A stretch of 6,071 bases of DNA from Pseudomonas sp. (GCA_003527165.1 DPSI01000363.1:1-6071), one strand, 5' to 3'; shown: positions 1 to 6,071, numbered from the stretch's first letter. Made by a program: numbers and translations. The notes: a model not told the origin generated them from the letters alone.

Positions 1-49
1 TTTGGGTGTAAAAGAGGGGAATCCCTGGCCTGCCTGTACCCGGGTCCCC

Positions 50-91
50 GAAACTGGTTATCAGGTCTGTTGCATTGGTCGTGCCAGTTTC
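50..91. repeat. 8-bp perfect inverted repeat with a 26-nt spacer
   Basis: GAAACTGG at 50-57 is the exact reverse complement of CCAGTTTC at 84-91. The 26-nt spacer is long for a terminator and no T-tract follows. It could be a protein-binding dyad, part of a decayed repeat, or chance. I cannot assign a role. Confidence 0.25.
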
Positions 92-131
92 AAGGTAGGT
101 AGCTGCTGTTGGGATTGGTTGGTGGCGAAAT

Positions 132-152
132 CTGCCCGAGTGTTTCGGGCAG
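132..152 (-). terminator. Possible terminator hairpin, weak
   Basis: CTGCCCGA (132-139) and TCGGGCAG (145-152) form a perfect 8-bp GC-rich stem around a 5-nt loop. Read on the minus strand the stem is followed by ATTT, a very short U-run, so it could end transcription of the lipoprotein operon whose last stop codon is about 183 nt upstream. The short U-run and the distance make this uncertain; it may be only a structured intergenic element. Confidence 0.3.
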
Positions 153-249
153 CTGCCTGGAAGCGCCAATAGCTACGCGGGTTCCAGCGTAATCGTTGGG
201 TGAGAGGCAGGGATGGTTAAGCGCGGTGCGACTGATGCTCCGAGCGGGT

Positions 250-268
250 CGGGCGCGCTGGGCGCCCG
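250..268. repeat. GC-rich 7-bp hairpin
   Basis: CGGGCGC (250-256) pairs perfectly with GCGCCCG (262-268) around a 5-nt loop. It lies 66 nt past the lipoprotein stop codon on the minus strand. No T-tract follows on either strand, so it is not a typical intrinsic terminator. It could slow 3' decay of the mRNA or be chance in GC-rich DNA. Confidence 0.3.
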
Positions 269-334
269 TTGCCGCAGGGCTTTTCGCCTGCTGGAAGTGC
301 GTTTCTCGACGGAGATGCTCAGCTTTGGCGCAGC

Positions 335-736
335 TTAGTTTTGTTCAGGCCAGACGCGGAGCGGGGCGCCTTCAGCGGGCCAGAAGCGCAGCTGATCGAT
401 CTTGGAGACATCCCATCGCTCGACCCGCGAGAGCAGGTCCAGGAATTGCCGCTCCTGCTTCATGATGTGCTCAGCGCAGATCTTGCGTGTGCTCCCCACT
501 TCGCTGAAGCGGATTTTCTGGTCGTCGAGCTGGTAGTTGGCGAACCAGTGGTTGCAACCGGCGTTGCCGTACGCACGGTCTTCGCTGAAAGTCAGCGAGA
601 CCGGGTTGCGGCCTACCACGGGTTCGTCGCCGATCCATTCGGCGATGTAGGTGACGTCGTGCTGAAGGGCGAGCGGTTCGACCGAACACCCACTGACAGA
701 CAACACGGCAAGGCTGGCCAGTGCGATCTTTTTCAT
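335..736 (-). CDS. META/HslJ-type domain lipoprotein
   Basis: This 133-aa protein starts with a short lipoprotein signal: basic MKK, a hydrophobic stretch, and a lipobox VSGC with the acylated cysteine at residue 17. The mature part fits one META/HslJ-like domain: GNAGCN at 57-62, a second conserved cysteine in STRKIC at residue 87, and a following ERQFLDLL helix. The two cysteines could form a disulfide. META-domain proteins are small envelope proteins; HslJ of E. coli is linked to heat shock and novobiocin resistance, but the molecular function is generally unknown. The chosen ATG has AAGGGG 7 nt upstream (744-749); an earlier in-frame ATG at 763 would put extra residues before the signal and was rejected. 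The start overlaps the stop of the preceding gene by ATGA, so the two are probably translated together. The N-terminus is followed by no Asp at +2, so outer-membrane sorting is likely but inferred. Confidence 0.85.
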   Translation of the reverse strand: MKKIALASLAVLSVSGCSVEPLALQHDVTYIAEWIGDEPVVGRNPVSLTFSEDRAYGNAGCNHWFANYQLDDQKIRFSEVGSTRKICAEHIMKQERQFLDLLSRVERWDVSKIDQLRFWPAEGAPLRVWPEQN

Positions 737-1170
737 CGATTGGCCCCTTGGCATGCCGGGCACTGGTGCCGGCCGGCTTCGTTCTTCCAGCCCAGCTCGG
801 CGATACGCGCTTCCGCGGCCGGGGCGCGGGCGGCTTCGCCCTTGGCGGCGTCCACGGCGAACTCGAAATCGAGCTGTTTACCGCAGCCGTCGCAGTTGAC
901 CTGCCAGTTGAGGATGGACAGCTCACGAAACACCGGTCCGTTCGCCACGGCCATCCATTGTCCCGGAGGGTTGATCAAATGGCGCACCTTGTCGACGATC
1001 AGACGCTGGGACAGCTCACGACTGCCTTTGAGGGTCACGATCAGGACATCGCCGGAGCGGACATTACCGCCATTGCCGGTGACCTGGTAGCGGCCCGGTG
1101 CCAGGGCGCGGCATTCGGTCAGTGTGTGTCCGGGATTGAGCAGGTTGTAACGGAAATCGTGTTCGGCCAT
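733..1170 (-). CDS. Conserved-looking protein with probable zinc ribbon
   Basis: I do not recognise a named family for this 145-aa protein; I believe homologues occur in other Pseudomonas but could not check. It has no signal peptide or membrane segment, so it is probably cytoplasmic. Residues 1-90 look like a compact beta-rich domain (for example GDVLIVTL at 40-47, and FRELSILNWQV ending near 91). The C-terminal part has CDGC at 93-96 and CPAC at 137-140, separated by 40 residues with an Ala/Glu-rich helical stretch at about 107-127. Four cysteines in two CxxC pairs suggest one structural zinc site. Its last codon overlaps the lipoprotein start as ATGA, implying translational coupling. The ATG at 1170 lacks a clear Shine-Dalgarno sequence (only GCGAG close to the start), unlike the other five genes here, but no other in-frame start lies nearby. 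The reading frame avoids the low-complexity composition of the overlapping opposite-strand frames, which supports it as real. Confidence 0.75.
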   Translation of the reverse strand: MAEHDFRYNLLNPGHTLTECRALAPGRYQVTGNGGNVRSGDVLIVTLKGSRELSQRLIVDKVRHLINPPGQWMAVANGPVFRELSILNWQVNCDGCGKQLDFEFAVDAAKGEAARAPAAEARIAELGWKNEAGRHQCPACQGANR

Positions 1171-1277
1171 GACTCGCGATCGATTGAATGAGGGGGAGTT
1201 GCGGTGGGACGCAATGCTAGCACGGCAGCTGGGCAGAGGCTGCGCTGGGACAAGGCAAAGCGTTTTAGCTATTGAGG

Positions 1278-1307
1278 CCTATAGGTGACGTTGGAGGCTA
1301 CTGTCAT
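1278..1307 (-). promoter_or_regulatory. Possible sigma-70 promoter for the zinc-ribbon/lipoprotein pair
   Basis: On the minus strand ATGACA (1302-1307, five of six -35 consensus bases) is followed after 18 nt by TATAGG (1278-1283, four of six -10 bases). It would start transcription near 1270, giving a leader of about 100 nt before the ATG at 1170. It is the best pair I found in this gap by eye. Such matches arise by chance, so it is a candidate only. Confidence 0.3.
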
Positions 1308-1319
1308 TCTCGGCGCTGG

Positions 1320-1364
1320 CCGCCCCTCACCCGAGCCCTCTCCTCCGGAGGGGAGAGGGGGCGG
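1320..1364. repeat. G/C-rich intergenic hairpin repeat
   Basis: CCCTCTCC (1336-1343) pairs with GGAGAGGG (1352-1359), preceded by a CCCCTCACCC motif at 1323-1332. An outer pairing of CCGCCCC (1320-1326) with GGGGCGG (1358-1364) is also possible. The arrangement CCCTCACCC..CCCTCTCC..GGAGAGGG matches from memory a repeat found between genes in many Pseudomonas, Xanthomonas and related genomes. It lies between the hydrolase stop codon (about 107 nt away) and the next gene. There is no T-tract, so any terminator role would not be the classic intrinsic type. Confidence 0.6.
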
Positions 1365-1465
1365 ACCGAGCGGTAATTGTGGTTGTCTGTTGTCGCTGAC
1401 GCCGCGAATCACTGCCTCACGCAAATCGTGGATCAAGGCGTAGTCCGCTCCAGATTGATGAAAGG

Positions 1466-2260
1466 CTACGGGCGCGAATCAGCAAAAGTTTCGTCGAGGA
1501 AGCGCTGCATATCCTTCCAAGAGCGCTCGTCGGCGGCTTTGTTGTACGCCACATCGACGCCTTTTTCTTGGAACTTGTCGGCGCCGGGATTGGTGAAGCC
1601 GTGCTTGGCGCCGGGCAGGCTGACGAACTGGTAGTCGGCACCTGCCTTGATCATTTCCGAGCTCAACGCGGCCGCGTCCTCGGCACTGACCATGCTGTCT
1701 TCGCTGCCGTGCTCGACCAATATGCGCGCCTTGACGCTGCCCGGAGCGGCACGGGTTTGGGTTGCAAGGGCGCCGTGGAAGCTGACGACACCCTCGAGCG
1801 GCACGCCCTGGCGCGCCATGTCCAATACCACCTTGCCGCCGAAGCAGTAGCCGACCGCTGCGAGTTTGCCGGCGTCGGTTTGCTGTTGCTGCTTGAGCAG
1901 GTCCAGGCCGGCATTGAAGCGGCCTTTGGCGGCATCGGCGTCGGCCAGGGCGGCCTGCATGAAGCTCATGGCATCTTTGGGGTGTTCGGTGTTCTTGCCC
2001 TCGCCATACATATCGATTGCCAGCGCGCTATAGCCAAGCTCGGCGAGATCGCGGGCGCGGCTCTTGGCGTAGTCGTTGAGGCCCCACCACTCATGAACCA
2101 CCACGATACCGGGACGTTTGCCTTCAATGGCATCGTCATAGGCGTAATAGCCGACCATCTCGGTCCCGTCCGCCGCGGTATAGGGAATTTCCTGGGTCTG
2201 GATTTCGGCTTGAGCGAAGGCGCTGACGGCCATCAGTGTGCCGAGCAGGCAATAGCGCAT
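1466..2260 (-). CDS. Exported dienelactone hydrolase family protein
   Basis: This 264-aa protein is an alpha/beta-hydrolase of the dienelactone hydrolase (DLH) family. Residues 1-18 look like a Sec signal peptide ending AQA before EIQ, so the enzyme should act in the periplasm. Family landmarks are in order: VVVHEWWGLND at 53-63, with Glu57 matching the glutamate that orients the nucleophile in classical DLH; the nucleophile elbow GYCFGG at 137-142 with Cys139; Asp188 in HGSEDSM; and His220 in KHGFTN. The Cys-Asp-His triad is thus complete. Classical DLH opens dienelactone in chloroaromatic breakdown, but many members have unknown substrates and no aromatic pathway genes are seen here, so the substrate is not assigned. 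The ATG at 2260 has AAGGAG 7 nt upstream (2268-2273) and begins exactly at the signal peptide; upstream in-frame ATG at 2389 would run through the repeat element and was rejected. It sits 176 nt after napC, across a REPIN and hairpin, so it is probably transcribed separately. Confidence 0.92.
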   Translation of the reverse strand: MRYCLLGTLMAVSAFAQAEIQTQEIPYTAADGTEMVGYYAYDDAIEGKRPGIVVVHEWWGLNDYAKSRARDLAELGYSALAIDMYGEGKNTEHPKDAMSFMQAALADADAAKGRFNAGLDLLKQQQQTDAGKLAAVGYCFGGKVVLDMARQGVPLEGVVSFHGALATQTRAAPGSVKARILVEHGSEDSMVSAEDAAALSSEMIKAGADYQFVSLPGAKHGFTNPGADKFQEKGVDVAYNKAADERSWKDMQRFLDETFADSRP

Positions 2261-2356
2261 GGGAGAACTCCTTGTTGTGGCAACCTTGAATAAGCGAAGA
2301 ATAGCGCCTATCCGTAGTGTTGACGGTCGACAAGTTCGGGATATGCCCGCAGGCCA

Positions 2357-2411
2357 GTAGGGCCGAATTCGTCCGGCAGCGGTTCTCAAGGCCGAACAAG
2401 TTCGGCCCTAC
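2357..2411. repeat. REPIN: two inverted REP-like units
   Basis: A plus-strand unit at 2357-2377 begins GTAGGGCCGAA. A minus-strand unit at 2390-2411 begins, read in its own direction, with the same 11 bases. The units match at 18 of 21 positions and are separated by a 12-nt linker (2378-2389). Each has a GTAG head followed by a small palindrome: a perfect 7-bp stem with a CTTG loop in the second, and a 6-bp stem with one A-C mismatch in the first. A GTAG or GGAG head plus hairpin, in inverted pairs, is how REP sequences mobilised by RAYT transposases (TnpA-REP) are described in Pseudomonas. No RAYT gene lies in this window. It sits between napC and the hydrolase gene, the usual type of location. 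Confidence 0.75.
2390..2407 (-). terminator. Hairpin past napC, possible end of the nap transcript
   Basis: Read on the minus strand, GGCCGAA-CTTG-TTCGGCC forms a perfect 7-bp stem 29 nt after the napC stop codon, followed by TTGAG. The stem is strong but the T-run is only two bases, so termination may be partial. It is the hairpin of one REP unit; REP hairpins are known in other bacteria to weaken readthrough or protect mRNA 3' ends. The inference is that it separates nap from the hydrolase gene. Confidence 0.4.
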
Positions 2412-2436
2412 ACCACATAGACATCGCTGCCCTTAC

Positions 2437-3033
2437 TTACCAGCCCGGCACGCCGTGCATGTCCGGCAACCGGTGGGCGATCCCCTTGTGGCAATCGATA
2501 CAGGTGGCTTCGCCGTTCGCCAGGGCGGTGGAGTGGAACTGAGAGGCGCGCTTGCTCTGGCGGGTGAAGTCCATGAACTCGAAGTTGTGGCAGTTACGGC
2601 ACTCCAGCGAGTCGTTGGCCTTCAGGCGACGCCATTCACGCTCGGCCATCTCGCGGCGCATGCCGAGGAATTTCTCGCGCGTGTTGATGGTGCCAAAAAT
2701 CTTGCCCCAAACCTCCTTGGATGCCTGCATCTTGCGCGCGATCTTGTCCGTCCACTCGTGCGGGACGTGGCAATCGGGGCAGGTTGCGCGCACTCCGGAG
2801 CGGTTGGTGTAGTGAATAGTGTCCTTGATCTCCATGTACACGTTGTCCTCCATCTCGTGACAGGAGATGCAGAAGGTTTCGGTGTTGGTCGCCTCCAGTG
2901 CGGTGTTGAATCCGCCCCAGAAGATGATCCCGGCGATGAACCCGCCGAGTGTCAGCACGCCCAGGCTGTAGTGGACGCTCGGGCGACGCAGGACCGTCCA
3001 GTATCGCTTGAGAAACGACAGTATCGACTTCAT
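2437..3033 (-). CDS. napC: NapC tetraheme quinol dehydrogenase
   Basis: NapC passes electrons from membrane quinol to the periplasmic NapAB complex. The 198-aa product has the NapC/NirT layout and normal length: a short basic cytoplasmic N-terminus, one uncleaved membrane anchor at about residues 21-43, then a periplasmic domain with four c-type heme sites: CISCH (55-59), CPDCH (85-89), CRNCH (145-149) and CIDCH (178-182). These form two pairs, as in the family. The acidic/Met segment after the first site ([11 protein letters not shown]) and [12 protein letters not shown] at the C-terminus are also typical. It is the third gene of the nap cluster, with a 10-nt gap from napB; its Shine-Dalgarno GAGGA overlaps the napB stop codon. 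No napG or napH follows, so in this window quinol oxidation would depend on NapC alone. Heme attachment needs cytochrome c maturation genes located elsewhere. The stop is TAA. Confidence 0.97.
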   Translation of the reverse strand: MKSILSFLKRYWTVLRRPSVHYSLGVLTLGGFIAGIIFWGGFNTALEATNTETFCISCHEMEDNVYMEIKDTIHYTNRSGVRATCPDCHVPHEWTDKIARKMQASKEVWGKIFGTINTREKFLGMRREMAEREWRRLKANDSLECRNCHNFEFMDFTRQSKRASQFHSTALANGEATCIDCHKGIAHRLPDMHGVPGW

Positions 3034-3040
3034 CCAGGCG

Positions 3041-3046
3041 TCCTCA
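3041..3046 (-). promoter_or_regulatory. napC ribosome binding site overlapping the napB stop
   Basis: The mRNA reads TGAGGA, where TGA (3044-3046) ends napB and GAGGA (3041-3045) is the napC Shine-Dalgarno, 7 nt before the napC ATG. This fixes the napC start and suggests ribosomes ending napB help start napC. Confidence 0.8.
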
Positions 3047-3526
3047 CTGTTCGTTCTGTTTGTTTTCGTGGTACAGCAGCTCGTCGATGTTCTCGAAATC
3101 GTTCTGCACCAGCGGTTTCACGTCGTGCTGCACCACATGGCACTGGGTGCAGAAGTAGCGGCGAGGGGCGACGGTGCCCAAAGTCTGGCTCTCGCGATCG
3201 GTGAAATGCGTGATGCTGATCATCGGCGCCTGGGTGCGCGCGCTGTTGGCGCGACTGTGGCATGCGAGGCACCTGTTGCTGTTCTTGTCGACTTGGTAGC
3301 CACGAATCGTGTGCGGGATGGTTGGTGGCTGCTCGGGATAGTTGCGCTCGCGTCTGAGATCCTTGTTTTCCTCGTCCTGAAGCGGCGGCGGAGTAAATTC
3401 CTGAGTGATGGTGCCGCCTGGACGGCGTCCGTCCGGGGCGGGAGCGTCCAGTGGGTAGTCCGGCCCGGCGGCGACGGCCAGGCCAAACACCGCGAGGAGC
3501 GTCAAAGGCAGTAAACGAAATTTCAT
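3044..3526 (-). CDS. napB: NapB diheme cytochrome c subunit of periplasmic nitrate reductase
   Basis: NapB is the small periplasmic subunit that receives electrons from NapC and hands them to NapA. The 160-aa precursor has a Sec signal peptide: MKFR, a hydrophobic core, and a likely cut after AVAA near residue 20. Two heme c sites are present, CLACH (86-90) and CTQCH (126-130). NapB hemes have two histidine ligands each; His72 in PPTIPHTI and His107 in ISITHFTDR lie where the second ligands are expected. The segment [12 protein letters not shown] is characteristic of the family and the length is normal. The ATG at 3526 is chosen over the in-frame ATG at 3574, because the latter would overlap napA and precede the signal peptide, while 3526 has GAGGAG exactly 7 nt upstream. 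It follows napA by 11 nt and precedes napC by 10 nt, so the three are almost certainly cotranscribed. Confidence 0.97.
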   Translation of the reverse strand: MKFRLLPLTLLAVFGLAVAAGPDYPLDAPAPDGRRPGGTITQEFTPPPLQDEENKDLRRERNYPEQPPTIPHTIRGYQVDKNSNRCLACHSRANSARTQAPMISITHFTDRESQTLGTVAPRRYFCTQCHVVQHDVKPLVQNDFENIDELLYHENKQNEQ

Positions 3527-3533
3527 GGCGGCT

Positions 3534-3540
3534 CTCCTCA
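3534..3540 (-). promoter_or_regulatory. napB ribosome binding site overlapping the napA stop
   Basis: The mRNA reads TGAGGAG, where TGA (3538-3540) ends napA and GAGGAG (3534-3539) is the napB Shine-Dalgarno, 7 nt before the ATG at 3526. It decides the napB start and repeats the design seen at the napB-napC junction. Confidence 0.8.
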
Positions 3541-6042
3541 GGCGATGCTGACTACTTCGATCTTGACAGCGCATTTCTTATAGTCGGTTTGCTTGGAGAT
3601 CGGGTCGGTGGCGTCGAGGGTGACCTTGTTGATCAGCTTGTTGGCATCGAAGAAGGGCACGAAGATCAGTCCCTTCGGCGGCTTGTTGCGCCCACGGGTT
3701 TCGACGCGTGCCTGCATTTCACCGCGACGGCTGATGACCTTGACCACGCTACCGCGGCGCGCCTTGAGGTCACGTGCGTCGTCCGGATGCATGTACACCA
3801 GTGCGTCGGGAACCGCCTGGTGCAGCTCGTCGACACGCTGAGTCATGCTGCCGGTGTGCCAATGCTCCAGGACGCGACCGGTACTGAGCCAGAACGGGTA
3901 ATCTTGGTCTGGAACCTCGGCCGGGACTTCATAGGGCAGGGCGAAAATGATCGCCTTGTTGTCCGGGTAGCCGTAGAACTGCACCCCGGTGCCTTTCTCG
4001 ACATAGGTGTCGTAGCCTTCACGGTAGCGCCAGCGGGTCTCTTTGCCGTCTACCACGGGCCAGCGCAGACCGCGCTCCTGGTGATACCGATCGAAGTCCG
4101 CCAGATCATGGCCATGGCCTCGACCAAACTGGGCGTATTCCTCGAACAGACCCTTCTGCACATAGAAGCCGAACGCCTCAGCCTCGTAATTCCTGTAGCC
4201 CTCTTCGATCTCGGACGTCGGGAAGCGATCGACCTGACCGTTTCTGAACAGCACCTCGAAGAGTGTTTTGCCTTTGAGCGCCGGCGCCTTGGCGAGCAAA
4301 TCGGCCGGCCAAACGTCATCGGTGGTGAAGCGCTTGGAGAATTCCATCAATTGCCACAGGTCCGAGCGTGCCTCGCCCGGCGCGTTGACCAACTGGTGCC
4401 AGAAATGGGTGCGGCGCTCTGCGTTGCCGTAGGCGCCTTCCTTTTCCACCCACATGGCGGCGGGAAGAATCAGGTCGGCAGCCTGCGCAGATACGGTTGG
4501 GTAGACGTCGGAAACGATCACGAAGGTTTCCGGGTTTCGCCAGCCAGGCAGCACTTCCTGCATGATGTTCGGCCCGGCCTGCATGTTGTTGGTGGCCTGG
4601 GTCCAGTAGACCTTGAGCCCGCCGTCCTTGAGTTCGCGGCTCTGTTGCACGGCATGGAAGCCGGGTTTTTCCTGAATGGTGCCTTCAGGCAGTTTCCAGA
4701 TTTTCTCAGTCACGGCGCGGTGCTTGGGGTTGGTAACCACCATGTCCGCTGGCAGGCGGTGGGAGAAGGTGCCGACTTCACGTGCGGTGCCGCATGCCGA
4801 GGGTTGGCCTGTGAGCGAGAAGGGACTATTGCCCGGCTCGCTGATTTTTCCGGTCAGGAGGTGAATGTTGTAGATCATGTTGTTCGCCCAGACACCTCGG
4901 GTGTGCTGGTTGAAGCCCATGGTCCAGAACGACATGACCTTGGTTTTGGGATCGGCATACAGCTCGGCCAGCGCCTTCAGGCGTTCGGCGGGCACGCCCG
5001 ACTCGTGGGCGGCGTGCTCAAGAGTGTAAGGTTTGAGGAACTCGGCGTAGTCCTCGAAGCTGATGTCGGTCCAGCTGGCTGCAACCGCGGCATTCTCAGC
5101 TTTCAGTTCGCGTGGATCGGTGGGGCGCAGGCCGTAGCCGATGTTGGTCGCACCTTTGGCAAATTTGGTGTGGTTCTTGATGAAGTCCTGATTGACCGCA
5201 AGGCTCTGGATGATGTGGTTGGCGATGTAGTTGAGGATTACCAGATCGGTCTGCGGGTTGAACACCATCGGGATGTCGGCGAGATCGAAGCTGCGATGCT
5301 CGAAGGTGGACATGACCGCGACCTTGACGTGCGGTGCGCTCAGGCGACGATCGGTAACCCGGGTCCAGAGCACTGGGTGCATCTCGGCCATGTTGGAGCC
5401 CCAGAGCACGAACGCGTCAGCGGCTTCGATGTCGTCGTAGCAGCCCATTGGTTCGTCCATGCCGAAGGTGCGCATGAAGCCAACCGCAGCGGATGCCATG
5501 CAATGACGGGCGTTCGGGTCGAGGTTGTTGGAGCGGAACCCGGCCTTCATCAGTTTGTTGGCCGCATAGCCTTCCCATACGGTCCACTGGCCGGAGCCGA
5601 ACATGCCGACTGAGCTCGGTCCGCTCTCTTTCAGTGCCGCCTTGTACTTCTCTTCCATGATGTCGAAGGCCTGCTCCCAACTCACCGGCTGGAATTCGCC
5701 CTGCTTGTCGTACCGGCCGTCTTTCATGCGCAATAGCGGCTGCGTCAGGCGGTCGGTGCCGTACATGATCTTCGACAGGAAATAGCCCTTGACGCAGTTG
5801 ATGCCGCGGTTTACGTCAGCCTTCACATCGCCGTGGGTGGCCACGACACGATCACCGGCGGTTGCGACCATCACACCGCAACCGGTTCCGCAGAAACGGC
5901 AAGGCGCTTTGTGCCACTTGAGCGCGGTCGCCTCCGGGTCAGTGATCAGATTGCTGGCGCTGGTGGCGATTGGCAGACCGGCCACGCTGGCTGCTATGGC
6001 TGCGGCATTAGCCTTGGCGAATTGACGACGTGTAAGGCTCAT
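3538..6042 (-). CDS. napA: NapA catalytic subunit of periplasmic nitrate reductase
   Basis: NapA reduces nitrate to nitrite in the periplasm, with electrons from NapB; it does not itself build a proton gradient and often serves redox balancing or the first step of denitrification. The 834-aa precursor has a Tat signal with TRRQFAK at 4-10, then an Ala-rich stretch and a likely cut near residue 30, as expected for an enzyme exported folded with its cofactors. Cys48, Cys51, Cys55 and Cys83 bind the [4Fe-4S] cluster, and Lys85 in CVKG is the conserved residue between cluster and pterin. Cys181 in NARHCMASA is the expected molybdenum ligand. Molybdopterin-binding blocks follow: GSNMAEMHP (215-223), [12 protein letters not shown] (372-383), ACGTAREVG (416-424), [12 protein letters not shown] (533-544) and [13 protein letters not shown] (720-732). 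Length and motifs are normal, with no frameshift. The ATG has AAGGAG 7 nt upstream (6050-6055). NapD, normally needed for Tat maturation, should lie just beyond the right edge. The only conserved alternative, assimilatory NasA, lacks the Tat signal and the napBC neighbours. Confidence 0.98.
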   Translation of the reverse strand: MSLTRRQFAKANAAAIAASVAGLPIATSASNLITDPEATALKWHKAPCRFCGTGCGVMVATAGDRVVATHGDVKADVNRGINCVKGYFLSKIMYGTDRLTQPLLRMKDGRYDKQGEFQPVSWEQAFDIMEEKYKAALKESGPSSVGMFGSGQWTVWEGYAANKLMKAGFRSNNLDPNARHCMASAAVGFMRTFGMDEPMGCYDDIEAADAFVLWGSNMAEMHPVLWTRVTDRRLSAPHVKVAVMSTFEHRSFDLADIPMVFNPQTDLVILNYIANHIIQSLAVNQDFIKNHTKFAKGATNIGYGLRPTDPRELKAENAAVAASWTDISFEDYAEFLKPYTLEHAAHESGVPAERLKALAELYADPKTKVMSFWTMGFNQHTRGVWANNMIYNIHLLTGKISEPGNSPFSLTGQPSACGTAREVGTFSHRLPADMVVTNPKHRAVTEKIWKLPEGTIQEKPGFHAVQQSRELKDGGLKVYWTQATNNMQAGPNIMQEVLPGWRNPETFVIVSDVYPTVSAQAADLILPAAMWVEKEGAYGNAERRTHFWHQLVNAPGEARSDLWQLMEFSKRFTTDDVWPADLLAKAPALKGKTLFEVLFRNGQVDRFPTSEIEEGYRNYEAEAFGFYVQKGLFEEYAQFGRGHGHDLADFDRYHQERGLRWPVVDGKETRWRYREGYDTYVEKGTGVQFYGYPDNKAIIFALPYEVPAEVPDQDYPFWLSTGRVLEHWHTGSMTQRVDELHQAVPDALVYMHPDDARDLKARRGSVVKVISRRGEMQARVETRGRNKPPKGLIFVPFFDANKLINKVTLDATDPISKQTDYKKCAVKIEVVSIA

Positions 6043-6071
6043 TCAGGCTCTCCTTCGGGTGAGAGGAGTTC
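6043..6071 (-). CDS. Possible C-terminal end of the preceding gene (napD expected)
   Basis: A TGA at 6043-6045 lies directly against the napA ATG, and the open frame before it to the window edge encodes only TPLTRRRA. The other two frames have no stop in these 29 nt, so I cannot prove this is the end of a gene. In Pseudomonas nap operons napD, the NapA-specific Tat chaperone, normally precedes napA with little or no gap, which fits. The napA ribosome binding site AAGGAG (6050-6055) lies inside this stretch. Confidence 0.3.

Larger units (their letters stand above)
1..334. other. Noncoding stretch, no gene supported
   Basis: I find no convincing gene here on either strand. The plus-strand reading frames that start in this stretch are rich in Arg, Ala and Gly and look like by-products of high GC. 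What can be seen is three short perfect inverted repeats, listed separately (50-91, 132-152, 250-268), and a weaker bulged one at about 274-291 just past the lipoprotein stop codon. There is no tRNA-like T-loop, no A/T-rich promoter pair that stands out, and no insertion-sequence end. It is probably the 3' flank of the minus-strand lipoprotein operon plus the intergenic space before whatever lies to the left. Confidence 0.6.

Noticed and set aside
471..926. 151-codon minus-strand frame overlapping the lipoprotein and zinc-ribbon genes
   Set aside because: It is a shifted frame across both real genes, very rich in Arg, Pro and Ser, without a ribosome site or motif.
269..1090. 273-codon plus-strand frame, and related frames at 196-465 and 721-1191
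   Set aside because: They run opposite the META lipoprotein and zinc-ribbon genes, which have a lipobox, conserved cysteines and an ATGA overlap. The plus-strand products look like random composition.
1369..1465. Possible remnant of a gene between the hydrolase stop and the G/C-rich hairpin
   Set aside because: A minus-strand frame is open here and gives a plausible-looking short peptide, but it runs on through the hairpin repeat as Pro/Gly-rich sequence and has no start signal, so I treat it as chance.
1568..2293. 241-codon plus-strand frame
   Set aside because: It is the antisense of the hydrolase gene, which has a full catalytic triad, signal peptide and ribosome site.
2317..3204. 295-codon plus-strand frame
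   Set aside because: It starts inside the repeat region and runs opposite napC and napB with no recognisable domain.
3451..5613. 720-codon open frame on the plus strand
   Set aside because: It lies wholly opposite napA and napB, whose metal and heme motifs are intact. Long antisense frames arise from codon bias in GC-rich genes, and the product shows no family I recognise.
1..6071. CRISPR array, tRNA, rRNA or insertion sequence
   Set aside because: I saw no regularly spaced direct repeats, no cloverleaf or T-loop sequence, no rRNA-like sequence and no transposase. The only mobile-type signal is the short REPIN.

Overview
The window reads as a GC-rich gammaproteobacterial chromosome, most likely Pseudomonas or a close relative such as Stutzerimonas. 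The reasons are the nap gene order, the protein sequences, REP-type repeats with a GTAG head, and a G/C-rich hairpin repeat of a kind common between genes in this group. This assignment is by recognition, not by search. Every gene I can support lies on the minus strand, so transcription runs from high to low coordinates.

Right half (2437-6071): the structural core of a periplasmic nitrate reductase operon, napA-napB-napC, with 10-11 nt gaps between genes. NapA is the Tat-exported molybdenum/[4Fe-4S] catalytic subunit, NapB the soluble diheme electron-transfer subunit, and NapC the membrane-anchored tetraheme quinol dehydrogenase. Electrons pass from quinol to NapC, to NapB, to NapA, and then to nitrate in the periplasm. 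The last 29 nt may hold the end of the preceding gene, which would be napD if the usual order applies. All metal and heme motifs are intact, and no napG or napH follows napC.

Middle (1466-2436): a 176-nt gap after napC carries two inverted REP-like units (a REPIN-type element). One unit gives a strong hairpin 30 nt past the napC stop. Next comes a gene for a dienelactone hydrolase family protein with an apparent signal peptide and an intact Cys-Asp-His triad.

Left part (1-1465): a 295-nt gap holds a G/C-rich hairpin repeat and a possible promoter. After it comes a two-gene unit overlapping by ATGA: an unrecognised 145-aa protein with two CxxC pairs (probable zinc ribbon), then a 133-aa META/HslJ-type lipoprotein. 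Positions 1-334 hold no gene I can support, only a few short inverted repeats.

Overall this is a fairly ordinary stretch. I see no CRISPR, tRNA, rRNA, insertion sequence or defence system, and nothing that looks like a new multi-gene system. The points most worth a second look are the REPIN and the zinc-ribbon/META lipoprotein pair.
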